A DNA stretch of 64,000 nucleotides from an uncultured Collinsella sp. (GCA_900542825.1 UQOY01000003.1:1-64000), one strand, 5' to 3'; shown: positions 6,878 through 16,076, numbered from the stretch's first letter. Program-made: numbers and translations. The notes: generated by a model from the sequence alone, not told the origin.

Positions 6878-9238
6878 CTAAGCCAGCCCCAGCAATATGC
6901 CCGCCGAATGCACGACAAACGCCACGATCCAGGCGACCGTCACCTGAAACGCGAATACAGCCACGGCATAGCGCGCGCCCAACTCACTCTTGACGGCGCC
7001 GATGGACGCCACGCAGGGCGGGTACAGCAACGTAAAGACCAAGAACACGTAGGCGGTAAACGGCGAAAACATGGTCGACAGCACCGCGGGAGAGGTTGCG
7101 CCCAAAAGCACCGTGAGCGTCGAGATGACGCTCTCCTTGGCGATAAGTCCGGTGACGAGCGCCGTGGATGCGCGCCAGTCGCCAAAACCGAGCGGGGCCA
7201 ACACCGGCGCGATGATGCTACCCAGACCGGCAAGCAGGCTTTGCGACTGGTCAGCGACCACGTTAAAGCGGATATCGAACGTCTGCAGGAACCAGATGAC
7301 CACCGTAGCGGCAAAGATAATGGTAAAGGCCTTGGTGATGAAGTCCTTGGCCTTATCCCATGCCAGCATCACCGTCGTCTTGACGCTCGGCAGGCGGTAA
7401 TTGGGAAGCTCCATGATAAACGGCACCGGGTCACCCTTAAAGGCCGTACGGTTGAGCACCAAAGCCGCAATGCAACCAACCGCAATACCAATCAGATAGA
7501 GCGAGACCATGGCGGGAACCGTCGCCCGCGGGAAAAACGCCCCGCACAGCAAGCCGTAAACCGGCAACTTGGCTGAACAGCTCATAAACGGCGTGAGCAT
7601 GACCGTCATCTTGCGGTCGTGCTCGGATGGGAGCGTACGGGTCGACATGATAGCCGGCACGGTGCAGCCAAAACCGACGAGCATGGGCACGAAGCTGCGG
7701 CCCGACAGGCCAAAGCGACGCAACACCTTATCCATGACAAAGGCCACGCGTGCCATGTAGCCGGAGTCTTCCAGAATGGAGAGGAACAAGAAGAGCACGA
7801 CGATAATCGGCAGGAAGGTCAGCACGCTGCCCACACCCGTAAGCACGCCATCGACAGCCAGCGAGCGCACCACGTCGTTGGTACCGAACGCCTTGAGGCC
7901 CGCATCGGCCGAGGCGATGATGGTAGCGATACCGTCCTCCATGAGTCCCTGCAACGCCGCGCCGATCACGCCAAACGTCAGCCAAAAGACGAGGCCCATG
8001 ATCACCAGAAACGCCGGAATGGCTGTGTAACGACCTGTCAGGATGCGGTCAATCTTGACGGAGCGCACGTGCTCGCGGCTCTCGTGCGGCTTGACGACGC
8101 AACGCCCGCACACGTCGCCGATAAAGCTAAAACGCATATCGGCCAGCGCAGATAGGCGGTCGGTGCCGGCCTCGCCCTCCATCTGGGTGATGATGTGCTC
8201 GATAGCGTCGAGCTCATTGCGATCCAGGTGAAGCGCCTCGGTCACCAGCTCGTCGCCCTCAACCAGCTTGGTCGCCGCAAAGCGCACCGGGATGTGCGCC
8301 GTCACGGCATGGTCCTCAATCAGGTTAGCAATACCGTGGATGCAGCGATGCAGCGCACCGCCGTCCGGACCGTCGGGCGCGCAAAAGTCCAGGCGACCGG
8401 GGCGCTCGCGGAACCGCGCCACGTGCAAGGCATGATCCACCAACTCGCCGATACCCTCGTTGCGGGCAGCGCTAATGGGAACAACGGGCACGCCCAACAG
8501 GCTCTCGAGCAGGTTGACGTCCACGGCGCCGCCGTTGGCGGTCACCTCGTCCATCATGTTGAGCGCGATGACCATGGGGCGGTCGAGCTCCATGAGCTGC
8601 AGTGTCAGGTACAGGTTACGCTCGATGTTGGTAGCGTCAATGATGTCGATGATGGCGTCCGGGCGCTCGTCGAGGATGAACTGACGGCTCACGACCTCTT
8701 CGCCTGTGTACGGCGACAGGGAGTAAATGCCAGGCAGGTCGGTAACGCTCGCCTCGGGATGGTTACGGATGGTGCCATCTTTGCGGTCGACCGTCACGCC
8801 GGGAAAGTTACCGACGTGTTGGTTGGAGCCCGTCAGCTGGTTGAATAACGTGGTCTTGCCGCAGTTTTGGTTGCCGGCGAGGGCAAAGTGCAACGGCGCG
8901 CCCTCGGGCACGGCCGTCTTTGCCGCACGGGGCGAATATGTCCCCTCGCCCAGGGCCGGATGCTCCGTCGTGCCGATTGCGGCGTTAGCGCGCGGACCCG
9001 TATCGGTGTCGTGAATACCCACGAGCTCGATGCGAGCGGCATCGTCCTTGCGCAGTGTCAACTCGTAGCCACGCAGGCGGATCTCGAGCGGATCGCCCAT
9101 GGGGGCGTACTTCATCATGGTGACTTCGGTGCCCGGCGTTAGACCCATGTCCAAAATATGCTGTCGGAGTGCCTGATCGTCCGATGCCACCGATGCGACA
9201 ACGGCGTCCTTTCCAATCTCGAGTGTATCGAGCTTCAC
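6878..9238 (-). CDS. feoB: FeoA-FeoB fusion, ferrous iron transporter
   Basis: Inner-membrane Fe(II) importer. Residues 1-75 form a FeoA SH3-like domain (KLDTLEIGKDAVV, HILDMGLTPGTEVTMMKYAPMGDPLEIRLRGYELTLRKDDA). A linker leads to the FeoB G domain with G1 GNQNCGKTT, VTDLPGIYS (G3) and NMMDE (G4), followed by two Gate-type membrane halves with the GFGCTVPAIMSTRTL motif. I start at the GTG at 9238, with GGGGGAGG 9 nt upstream; the longer ORF adds about 75 unrelated residues. The product is 786 residues. Iron-dependent control is suggested by a repeated operator-like site upstream. Confidence 0.93.
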   Translation of the reverse strand: MKLDTLEIGKDAVVASVASDDQALRQHILDMGLTPGTEVTMMKYAPMGDPLEIRLRGYELTLRKDDAARIELVGIHDTDTGPRANAAIGTTEHPALGEGTYSPRAAKTAVPEGAPLHFALAGNQNCGKTTLFNQLTGSNQHVGNFPGVTVDRKDGTIRNHPEASVTDLPGIYSLSPYTGEEVVSRQFILDERPDAIIDIIDATNIERNLYLTLQLMELDRPMVIALNMMDEVTANGGAVDVNLLESLLGVPVVPISAARNEGIGELVDHALHVARFRERPGRLDFCAPDGPDGGALHRCIHGIANLIEDHAVTAHIPVRFAATKLVEGDELVTEALHLDRNELDAIEHIITQMEGEAGTDRLSALADMRFSFIGDVCGRCVVKPHESREHVRSVKIDRILTGRYTAIPAFLVIMGLVFWLTFGVIGAALQGLMEDGIATIIASADAGLKAFGTNDVVRSLAVDGVLTGVGSVLTFLPIIVVLFLFLSILEDSGYMARVAFVMDKVLRRFGLSGRSFVPMLVGFGCTVPAIMSTRTLPSEHDRKMTVMLTPFMSCSAKLPVYGLLCGAFFPRATVPAMVSLYLIGIAVGCIAALVLNRTAFKGDPVPFIMELPNYRLPSVKTTVMLAWDKAKDFITKAFTIIFAATVVIWFLQTFDIRFNVVADQSQSLLAGLGSIIAPVLAPLGFGDWRASTALVTGLIAKESVISTLTVLLGATSPAVLSTMFSPFTAYVFLVFTLLYPPCVASIGAVKSELGARYAVAVFAFQVTVAWIVAFVVHSAGILLGLA

Positions 9239-9280
9239 GTCCGTGTTCCTCCCCCGGCGCCCACAGGGCGTTGTATTTAT

Positions 9281-9314
9281 GTTCACCATGGCTAACCGTT
9301 TGCCATGGCTAACC
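9281..9314 (-). promoter_or_regulatory. tandem operator-like repeat upstream of feoAB
   Basis: GGTTAGCCATGG occurs twice in direct repeat with a 17-bp period, and each copy sits in an imperfect palindrome centred on CCATGG. The sites lie 48-78 bp upstream of the feoAB start. The GGTTAGCC core recalls half of the DtxR/IdeR box, so a metal-responsive repressor is a fair guess. A possible -10 (CATAAAT) lies between the repeat and the gene. Confidence 0.5.
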
Positions 9315-9365
9315 AATTTATCCATGCATGATAGCGCGAACATACAGCAACGTTCAATCGGCAGA

Positions 9366-9397
9366 TTGGTGCAGGGGGACGGATTACTTTGCACCAA
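9366..9397. repeat. short intergenic hairpin with GGGGGAC loop
   Basis: TTGGTGCA and TGCACCAA pair around a 16-nt loop that contains GGGGGACGG. The same stem recurs at 53778-53810 next to the ThrE stop codon. It belongs to the dispersed hairpins discussed under findings. Confidence 0.6.
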
Positions 9398-9400
9398 GCC

Positions 9401-9583
9401 CTTGACAGCTAGAACGATGCCGATGTCTTGGAACCAACAGCGAAAGCCCGCCGGAGCGAGCAAGGTGCCTTGAAGCGAGGCGGCATTGACCTTTTGGTCA
9501 TGCCGCCGAAGTTGAAAGGCAAATTGCCGCCCTGGCGGGCTTGCAGCGTCAAGTGGTTACGGCGTTTGGTAAAACGCCGTAAC
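9401..9583 (-). repeat. structured 3'-end repeat, copy R1
   Basis: About 180 bp, closely similar to 55615-55796. Downstream of the esterase stop (minus strand) comes a terminal hairpin, GTTACGGCGTTT / AAACGCCGTAAC, whose arm touches the stop codon. Next is a GACGCTGCAA spacer, then a large Y-shaped fold closed by GCCCGCC/GGCGGGC with an inner GGCGGCATGACC/GGTCAATGCCGCC hairpin. No protein is encoded. Together with the 9366 hairpin it fills the 340-bp gap between the esterase gene and feoAB. Confidence 0.8.
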
Positions 9584-10485
9584 TAAAACCCGTGGCGCTC
9601 CAGGAAGCGGAAGGCTAGGCGAATCCAAGGGCGGACCGCCACCTGCTTGTCCTCGTTGTCGACCGCGGTGTTGGCGTTGCCGAGCGAAAGGCCGTGACCA
9701 CCCTGGTCAAAGACGTGCATCTCGCATGCAACGCCCTCCTCGGCCATGCGCTGCGCAAACGGGTAGACCTGCGCGATCGGCGCCGTCTTGTCGTCGGACA
9801 CGCCCCACACAAAGGTCGGGGGCATCTGACGCGAAACATGCGTGGTGGGGCAGATGTCGGCCAGATGCTCGTCAGTTGCCTCGCCGCCCGTCACCATCGA
9901 CAGGTAGTCGTTGAGCAAATCGCGCCCCGTCTTGCCGCCCGTCTTTGGCACGCGCAGGTCGATGCGCGGGTCGCGCGTCTGCATGTCGCGCACATAGGCA
10001 AAGTCGAGCAGCGGATAGCCCAACACCACGGCATCGGGACGAATGTCGTCCGGACGCGCCCCGGCAAGTGCCGCGAAGGGGCCGGTCTTCCACTGTGTTG
10101 CCAGCGAGGCGCAAATCATGCCGCCAGCAGAAAAGCCCACGACGCACACGCGCTTGGGGTCGACATGCCACTCGTCGGCATTCGCGCGCACCGTGGCGAC
10201 CATCTTGGCAAGATCTGCCTGGGGGTGCGGAAAGCTCACGTCACCCGTAGAACTCGTGACATAGTTGAGCACAAAGGCCTGGTAGCCGCGGTCCAAAAAT
10301 GCAAACGCCACCGGGTCCTGCTCGTGCGGAGCGATATGCGTAAACGCACCTCCGCCGCAGATAATCACCGCAGGGCGGCGGCCATTGGGCTTGTAGGGGA
10401 GCGGCTCGGCACCCAAATACGTAAACGTCGCCGGATATTCCTCGGTCGGCTCCTCGCCCCACAGCGCATGGTTCTCGACAATCAT
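9583..10485 (-). CDS. alpha/beta hydrolase (acetyl-esterase / BD-FAE-like)
   Basis: Cytoplasmic serine hydrolase of 300 residues, probably an esterase acting on acylated small molecules or glycans. An oxyanion-type segment AVIICGGGAFTHIA (about 52-65) stands in the place of HGGG. The nucleophile elbow is VVGFSAGGM (about 130-138), the acid is in VWGVSDDKTAP, and the base is the His in QGGHGLSLG. The ATG at 10485 has AAGGGAG 5 nt upstream; the longer ORF lacks a ribosome site. The gene ends at structured repeat R1, which begins at its stop codon. Confidence 0.85.
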   Translation of the reverse strand: MIVENHALWGEEPTEEYPATFTYLGAEPLPYKPNGRRPAVIICGGGAFTHIAPHEQDPVAFAFLDRGYQAFVLNYVTSSTGDVSFPHPQADLAKMVATVRANADEWHVDPKRVCVVGFSAGGMICASLATQWKTGPFAALAGARPDDIRPDAVVLGYPLLDFAYVRDMQTRDPRIDLRVPKTGGKTGRDLLNDYLSMVTGGEATDEHLADICPTTHVSRQMPPTFVWGVSDDKTAPIAQVYPFAQRMAEEGVACEMHVFDQGGHGLSLGNANTAVDNEDKQVAVRPWIRLAFRFLERHGF

Positions 10486-10671
10486 ATGTGCTCCCTTCGC
10501 GCAAATTATGCGCCCTTGTTTTTCGCCTTCAAGCGTACCCCACTTGAACCCGTGGCGCAGAAACACACCAGCAATAAGTTTCCCTTCAACTGATATATCA
10601 CATAATCCCAGCTCAGAGGTATCGCTGAGCAGCGTAGAATAGGGGCGTTGACCAAGCCGCGAAACACATGT

Positions 10672-10681
10672 GAAACGTTTC
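10672..10681. promoter_or_regulatory. LacI-type operator-like palindrome upstream of PTS IIA
   Basis: The perfect palindrome GAAACGTTTC lies about 50 bp before the IIA start codon. LacI/CcpA-family regulators bind sites with a central CG and A/T-rich arms, so catabolite control is plausible. Only one short copy is present. Confidence 0.4.
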
Positions 10682-10728
10682 CGGCAAACCAAACGCGCGA
10701 TATGCGCCTATTTAAGTTGGAGGCAACT

Positions 10729-11292
10729 ATGGGTCTGCTCGATTCGCTTAAGTCCACCTTCACCTCGACGGGCGAGGCGTCCGTTCCGCCCGCAGCAAGC
10801 TTCGCCACCCGCGAAGGCGTCATCTATGCCCCCGTCAACGGCGTGCTCGTCAACCTGGACGAGGTCCCCGACGAGACGATCGCCTCGGGCATGCTTGGCC
10901 AGGGCTATGGCATCGAGCCCATTACCGGCACCATCTATGCGCCCGCCAACGGCCGCATCGGCGCCACCACTGTCACCAACCACTCCATTGGCATGATCAC
11001 CGAGGACGGTCTTCGCGTGTTCATCCATGTTGGCCTGGGCACCGTGGAAATGAACGGCAAGGGTTTTGCCCGCTTTGTCGAGATGGGCGATGTGGTCAAG
11101 GCAGGCCAGCCGCTCATCAGCTTCGACCGCGAGGCTATTAAGGCCGCTGGTCACGAGGACATCGTGACCGTCATCGTCTCCGAGCTCGATCGTCTTAAGA
11201 GCATCGACCATGTCGGCGAGTCTGGAACGCTTATCGGCGGCAACCCGCTCGTCAAGCTTGGCGACCCGCTGCTGGTAGCCAAGACCAAGTAG
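10729..11292 (+). CDS. stand-alone PTS glucose-type EIIA
   Basis: Phosphocarrier of the sugar phosphotransferase system; takes phosphate from HPr and passes it to an EIIB. The 187-residue protein has the IIA-Glc fold with both conserved histidines: NHSIG (His85) and the phosphorylated His100 in VFIHVGLGTVEMNG. I start at 10729, where TTGGAGG lies 5 nt upstream. No EIIBC gene is adjacent, so it must serve a permease encoded elsewhere or act as a regulator. It ends at a strong terminator. Confidence 0.92.
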   Translation: MGLLDSLKSTFTSTGEASVPPAASFATREGVIYAPVNGVLVNLDEVPDETIASGMLGQGYGIEPITGTIYAPANGRIGATTVTNHSIGMITEDGLRVFIHVGLGTVEMNGKGFARFVEMGDVVKAGQPLISFDREAIKAAGHEDIVTVIVSELDRLKSIDHVGESGTLIGGNPLVKLGDPLLVAKTK

Positions 11293-11331
11293 CCAGGCCC
11301 CGCGCCACACAGCCAAAAGGCACCTCGTCAA

Positions 11332-11367
11332 GCGCCCGCGACCATTTGGCCGCGGGCGCTTTTCGTT
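11332..11367 (+). terminator. terminator after PTS IIA
   Basis: GCGCCCGCG pairs with CGCGGGCGC around a 10-nt loop and is followed by TTTTCGTTT. Confidence 0.85.
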
Positions 11368-11473
11368 TGAAAAACCATCCCGCCAATGCCTTATCTGTAT
11401 AGCCCAAATGAGCCGAGCTGCTAGAATATCGAACTGTATGGATAACTATCATTCAACCGTTATGGGAGGATAC

Positions 11474-12877
11474 GTGAACCGCACCAAAATCGCGCAGCTC
11501 TATGCTGATGCCGAGTCGCTCGGCGGCCAGACCGTCACCGTCGCCGGCTGGGTCAAGTCCGTCCGCGACATGAAGAACTTTGGCTTTGTTACGCTCAACG
11601 ACGGCAGCTGCTTCCGCGACCTGCAGGTCGTCATGAACCGCGAGGCACTCGACAACTACGACGAGATCGCCCATCAAAACGTCTCGGCCGCACTCATTTG
11701 CACCGGCACCGTCAAGCTGACCCCCGATGCGCCCCAGCCTTTCGAGCTTTCTGCCACCTCCATCGAGGTCGAGGGCACGAGCGCCCCGGATTACCCGCTG
11801 CAGAAGAAGCGCGCAACCGTCGAGTTCCTGCGCACCCAGCAGCACCTGCGCCCGCGCACCAACCTGTTCCGCGCCGTGTTCCGCATCCGCTCTGTCGCGG
11901 CTGCCGCCATCCACCGCTTCTTCCAGGAGCAGGGCTTTGTCTACGTCAACACCCCCATCATCACCACGAGTGACTGCGAGGGCGCCGGCGAGATGTTCCG
12001 CGTGACCACGCTCGACCCCAAAAATCCGCCCCTCACCGAGTCCGGCGAGGTCGACTGGAGCCAGGACTTCTTTGGCAAGCATGCGAGCCTCACCGTGTCC
12101 GGCCAGCTCAATGCCGAGAACTTTGCCATGGCCTTTGGCGACGTGTACACCTTTGGCCCCACCTTCCGCGCCGAGAACTCCAACACCACGCGCCACGCCG
12201 CCGAGTTTTGGATGATCGAGCCCGAGATGGCCTTTGCCGATCTTAACGACTACATGGATAACGCCGAGGCCATGCTCAAGTATGTCCTCAAGGACGTCAT
12301 GGCAACCTGCCCCGACGAGCTCAATATGCTCAACAAGTTTGTGGACAAGGGTCTGCTCGAGCGCCTGGACCATGTCGCCAACTCCGACTTCGCCCGCGTC
12401 ACCTATACCGAGGCCGTCGAAATCCTGGAGCAGGCCGTCGCCGCCGGTCACAAGTTTGACTATCCCGTCAGCTGGGGCATCGACCTGCAGACCGAGCACG
12501 AGCGCTTCCTGACCGAGGAGCACTTTAAGCGCCCGACCTTCGTAACCGACTACCCGGCCGAGATCAAGGCGTTCTACATGCGCATGAACGAGGACGGCAA
12601 GACCGTCGCCGCCGCCGACTGCCTGGTTCCCGGTATTGGCGAGATTATCGGCGGCTCCCAGCGCGAGGAGCGCCTGGATCTGCTCGAGGCCCGCATCAAG
12701 GACCTGGGCATGAATCCCGAGCAGTACAAGTACTACCTTGACCTGCGCCGCTACGGTTCCTGCAAGCACGCCGGCTACGGTCTGGGCTTCGAGCGCTTGG
12801 TCATGTATCTGACCGGCGTGGGCAACATCCGCGACGTCCTGCCGCACCCGCGCACCGTGGGCAACGCCGACTTCTAA
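11474..12877 (+). CDS. asnS: asparaginyl-tRNA synthetase
   Basis: Charges tRNA-Asn. The 467-residue class II enzyme has an N-terminal OB-fold anticodon domain (TVTVAGWVKSVRDMKNFGFV, about 17-36), motif 2 FRAENSNTTRHAAEFWMIEPEMAF region, and motif 3 GYGLGFERLVMYLTG near the end. I choose the GTG at 11474, where GGGAGG lies 4 nt upstream and the protein aligns with the usual start RTKIAQLY. ATG codons at 11438 and 11462 are alternatives. A TAGAAT -10-like box lies about 50 bp upstream. Confidence 0.95.
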   Translation: MNRTKIAQLYADAESLGGQTVTVAGWVKSVRDMKNFGFVTLNDGSCFRDLQVVMNREALDNYDEIAHQNVSAALICTGTVKLTPDAPQPFELSATSIEVEGTSAPDYPLQKKRATVEFLRTQQHLRPRTNLFRAVFRIRSVAAAAIHRFFQEQGFVYVNTPIITTSDCEGAGEMFRVTTLDPKNPPLTESGEVDWSQDFFGKHASLTVSGQLNAENFAMAFGDVYTFGPTFRAENSNTTRHAAEFWMIEPEMAFADLNDYMDNAEAMLKYVLKDVMATCPDELNMLNKFVDKGLLERLDHVANSDFARVTYTEAVEILEQAVAAGHKFDYPVSWGIDLQTEHERFLTEEHFKRPTFVTDYPAEIKAFYMRMNEDGKTVAAADCLVPGIGEIIGGSQREERLDLLEARIKDLGMNPEQYKYYLDLRRYGSCKHAGYGLGFERLVMYLTGVGNIRDVLPHPRTVGNADF

Positions 12878-12925
12878 TCGTCGGACGCTAGCTCGCGTCG
12901 CCACACGCCAACGCTCATCGCATAA

Positions 12926-12960
12926 GCGTCTCTCGACATCGGTCGAGAGACGCTTTTTTT
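12926..12960 (+). terminator. terminator of asnS
   Basis: GCGTCTCTCGAC pairs with GTCGAGAGACGC around a short loop and runs into seven T residues. Confidence 0.9.
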
Positions 12961-13081
12961 CAACAGCATCCGTCAAGCTTTTGGCAAGTTTTTGGTCAGT
13001 TGAGCAGGGCTGTTGAAAACTCGACCCACCGTTTGCCGACGACTACCGACCGCCCAGAGCGCCCTGCGCCCCTGGGAAAGC

Positions 13082-13132
13082 CCCACGTCCTAGGCTCCAT
13101 ACCGTCGCCACCCAAAACGGAAAGGACGTGGG
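13082..13132 (+). promoter_or_regulatory. inverted repeat sequestering a ribosome-binding site
   Basis: CCCACGTCCT (13082-13091) pairs perfectly with AGGACGTGGG (13123-13132). The right arm includes the last part of the AAAGGA ribosome site of the WYL-like gene. This could be an operator or a translation-blocking stem. Confidence 0.45.
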
Positions 13133-13136
13133 CACG

Positions 13137-13807
13137 ATGACCGAAGCCGCTGTTGAAACCTACGACACCACGACGAGGGGCGCCGCCTCGATGGCAGCCT
13201 ATCGCGCCGTTCGCATCCTGCAACTATTAAGCGAAAACACCGGCGAGGACAAGGCCATGCTTTCCGATGAGTTGATCCGGCGCCTCGCCCATCCCGACGA
13301 CCCCGTCCGCTCACCGACGAAGAGATCATCAGGCTCCACGGTATGGTCATGCGCAACCGCTCCACGCCTATCGCTATCCGCAAGAGCATGGCGCAGCACT
13401 TAGTTGCCATGGCGAGTGCCGACGTTCGCGGCTACCTCGATATACCCGAACCCGTTCCAAGCGCAGGCAGCAAGGCCACCAAGGCAACACGCACGCCCAT
13501 CAAGCGCATCGACACGTGCGAGCTCGTCGAGCAGGCCATCGACCACGGAACCACGGTGAGTTTTGATATTTCGAGCGTCACGACGCGTGGTGAAACCGAA
13601 GCAGCACGAATGACACTCCGTCCCTTTGCCATCAGGCAGCGCGATGGCATCTCGTATCTGCTGGGAACGGTCTACGACGCCCGAGGCGCCGATGACACGT
13701 TGCGTACCGTAGAGATTGGCCGAATGAGAAACGTCACCACACGTCTCCTCGACGGCAAGAAGCTCTTCGCCGCCCTAGACGAGGACGACGCCTCCTCCGC
13801 CGCATAA
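13137..13807 (+). pseudogene. frameshifted WYL-domain-like regulator
   Basis: Two reading frames join into one protein if a base is added in the CCCC run at 13301-13304. Frame 1 gives about 55 residues including RAVRILQLLSENTGEDKAML and ends in HPDDP. Frame 2 resumes with RPLTDEEIIRLHGMVMRN and continues to 13807 with TLRPFAIRQRDGISYLLG and RTVEIGRMRNV, which resemble the core and C-terminal strand of WYL regulators. AAAGGA lies 10 nt before the ATG at 13137. A homopolymer sequencing error, phase variation or true decay would look the same here. The WYL call is tentative; the frameshift is directly visible. Confidence 0.6.
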
Positions 13808-13876
13808 GACCCTCCGCTGCCCATTCGACTACCCGTACCGCCCATCCGATTCTGTATTAAAAAACCCGCCAGGCTG

Positions 13877-13904
13877 TTGTAAAAATGGACATCAGCGCTA
13901 CTAT
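13877..13904 (+). promoter_or_regulatory. probable promoter of the ABC importer operon
   Basis: TTGTAA and TACTAT are separated by 16 bp. About 10 bp downstream the hairpin-forming GCACT/AGTGC (13914-13931) could be an operator. Confidence 0.5.
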
Positions 13905-13967
13905 AGTTCCACTTGCACTTTGTCCCAGTGCAGTGTTTCCAGCCATTTTTATACTGGGGGTAATGAT

Positions 13968-14948
13968 ATGAAGGACATCACCATCAGCCGCAGGAGCCTT
14001 CTGGTCTCCGCCGGCCTGCTCGCGCTCGCCCCGCTCGCCGGATGCGGCGGCAACTCTGGTTCCGGCTCTGCCGCCGCCGGTTCCGACTACACCATCGGCG
14101 TTCTGCAGCTCACCGAGCACTCCGCGCTCGATGCCGCCAACGACGGCTTCGTCAAGGCCATCAAGAAGAGCGGCCTTAAGGTCAAGATCGACCAGAAGAA
14201 CGCCCAGAACGACCAGTCCACGTGTAAGTCCATTGCCGACAAGTTTGTGGGCGACAACGTCAACCTGATTTATGCCATCGCCACGCCCGCCGCGCAGGCT
14301 GCCGCCGGCGCCACGGCCGATATCCCCATCGTGGGCTGCGCCATCACCGACTACGCCGCCTCCGGCCTGGTCCAGGACAACGACAAGCCTGGCACCAACG
14401 TCACCGGCGCCTCCGACCTCACCCCGGTCGCCGAGCAGCTCGAGATGATGCAGAAGGTCCTGCCCGGCGTTAAAAAGGTCGGCCTGCTCTACTGCACCGC
14501 CGAGTCCAACTCCGACGTCCAGATCAAGGCCGCCAAGAAGGAGCTCGACAAGCTGGGCCTCGAGTACACTGACTTCACCGTCTCGAGCTCCAACGAGATT
14601 CAGTCCGTCGTCGAGTCTGCCGTGGGCAAGGTCGACGCGCTGTACTCCCCCACCGACAACACCATCGCCGCGGGTGCCTCGCAGGTCGGCCAGATCTGCA
14701 AGGAAAACAAGCTTCCCTTCGTGACTGGCGAGGAGGGTATGTGCATGGCCGGCGGCCTGTTCACCCTCTCCATCAACTACGAGGATCTGGGCTACGCCGC
14801 GGGCGAGATGGCAGTTAAGATTCTGAAGGGCGAGGCCAAGCCCGAAGATATGCCGATCAAGCACCTCTCGAGCAAGGACCTGGTCGTCGTCAAGAACGAC
14901 GAGATGGCCGAGGCTCTAGGCATCGACCTTTCCGCTCTGGACGAGTAG
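13968..14948 (+). CDS. ABC transporter substrate-binding lipoprotein (TrpX-like family)
   Basis: Extracytoplasmic ligand-binding lipoprotein of 326 residues. The signal peptide has RRSLLVSAGLLALAPLAGC, with the lipobox cysteine at residue 27. The mature part follows the ABC_sub_bind pattern: YTIGVLQLTEHSALDAANDGF, PIVGCAITDYAAS, VKKVGLLYCTAESNS, DALYSPTDNTIAAG. Members of this family are often encoded with a permease and ATPase, as here, and some import tryptophan or tyrosine. GGGGG lies 7 nt before the ATG at 13968. Ligand is unknown. Confidence 0.88.
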   Translation: MKDITISRRSLLVSAGLLALAPLAGCGGNSGSGSAAAGSDYTIGVLQLTEHSALDAANDGFVKAIKKSGLKVKIDQKNAQNDQSTCKSIADKFVGDNVNLIYAIATPAAQAAAGATADIPIVGCAITDYAASGLVQDNDKPGTNVTGASDLTPVAEQLEMMQKVLPGVKKVGLLYCTAESNSDVQIKAAKKELDKLGLEYTDFTVSSSNEIQSVVESAVGKVDALYSPTDNTIAAGASQVGQICKENKLPFVTGEEGMCMAGGLFTLSINYEDLGYAAGEMAVKILKGEAKPEDMPIKHLSSKDLVVVKNDEMAEALGIDLSALDE

Positions 14949-15019
14949 CACCATGTGCGGTAACGCAGCTAGGGCACGCACTTGCGCCGTTGCCGTGTTA
15001 TTCAATATCTGAGCCACAG

Positions 15020-15048
15020 GGGCGAACGCCAAAGACCGGCGTTCGCCC
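15020..15048 (+). terminator. intra-operon hairpin after the binding-protein gene
   Basis: GGGCGAACGCC pairs with GGCGTTCGCCC; only a weak T-rich tail follows. Such partial terminators often give the binding protein a higher transcript level than the permease and ATPase. Confidence 0.6.
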
Positions 15049-15152
15049 TGCTTGTTACGGATGAGACAAAACATCCGGCCGCAGCTCTTTTATGCATTGT
15101 TACCGCTATCATGGTGACTCACGTGTCCACCCTATCCTAGGAGGTATGAAGC

Positions 15153-16076
15153 ATGCTTATTGCATTGCAGGGCGCCGTTTCGCAGGGCGTCCTCTGGGGC
15201 ATTATGGTGCTTGGCGTGTTTATCACGTTCCGCCTGCTCGACATTCCCGATATGACCTGCGACGGCAGCTTTGCCCTCGGCGGCTGCGTCTGCGCCGTGC
15301 TCATCGTCAATAACAACGTCGACCCGCTGTTCGCCGTGCTGGCCGGCATGTGTGCCGGTGCCATCGCGGGCGCCGTCACGGGCATTTTGACCACTGTCTT
15401 TGAGATTCCCGCGATCCTCGCCGGAATCCTGACGCAGATCAGTCTGTGGTCCATCAACCTGCGCATCATGGGCAAATCCAATACGCCCATCCTTGCCAAA
15501 GGCACCGTGTTCTCGGCCGTCAGCAACATGACCGGCCTGCCGCAGTCCACCGTCGCCATCATCCTGGGCATCTTGCTCGCCGTGGCTATCGTTGCCATCC
15601 TGTATTGGTTCTTTGGCACCGAGATTGGCTCAGCACTGCGCGCCACCGGCAACAACGAGTACATGATCCGCGCCCTGGGCGTCAACACCAACTCCACCAA
15701 GATGATCGCCCTCGTGCTCTCCAACGCCCTTATCGGCCTTTCGGGCGCACTCATCTGCCAGAGCCAGAAGTACGCCGACATTGGCATGGGCACCGGTGCC
15801 ATCGTTATCGGTCTTGCCGCCATTGTTATCGGTGAGGTGCTCGGCCGTCTGCTGCCCGGCGGCCTCACGCAGTTTAGCGTCCGCCTGGCCTCTGCCGTCT
15901 TTGGCTCCGTGGTGTACTTCCTTATCCGCGCCATCGTGCTGCAGTTGGGCATGGACGCCAACGACATGAAGCTGCTCTCCGCCGTGATCGTTGCTGTGGC
16001 CCTGTGCGTGCCCGTGGTTTGGGAGCGCTATAAGCTCCGCAGCTCCTACACGAAGGGGGATGAGGCAGATGCTTAA
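15153..16076 (+). CDS. ABC transporter permease (TrpY-like)
   Basis: Integral membrane subunit of 307 residues with about 8-9 hydrophobic segments. The N-terminal part ALQGAVSQGVLWGIMVLGV leads into ITFRLLDIPDMTCDGSFALGG, characteristic of permeases paired with ABC_sub_bind-type binding proteins. The coupling region near residues 160-190 contains GSALRATGNNEYMIRALGVN, matching the EAA-like loop of the BPD_transp_2 family. AGGAGG lies 8 nt before the ATG. It overlaps the ATPase gene by 8 bp. Confidence 0.88.
   Translation: MLIALQGAVSQGVLWGIMVLGVFITFRLLDIPDMTCDGSFALGGCVCAVLIVNNNVDPLFAVLAGMCAGAIAGAVTGILTTVFEIPAILAGILTQISLWSINLRIMGKSNTPILAKGTVFSAVSNMTGLPQSTVAIILGILLAVAIVAILYWFFGTEIGSALRATGNNEYMIRALGVNTNSTKMIALVLSNALIGLSGALICQSQKYADIGMGTGAIVIGLAAIVIGEVLGRLLPGGLTQFSVRLASAVFGSVVYFLIRAIVLQLGMDANDMKLLSAVIVAVALCVPVVWERYKLRSSYTKGDEADA

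Noticed and set aside
9239..9463. 75-residue N-terminal extension of FeoAB
   Set aside because: It would cover the operator-like repeats, lacks homology, and the GTG at 9238 has a strong ribosome site.
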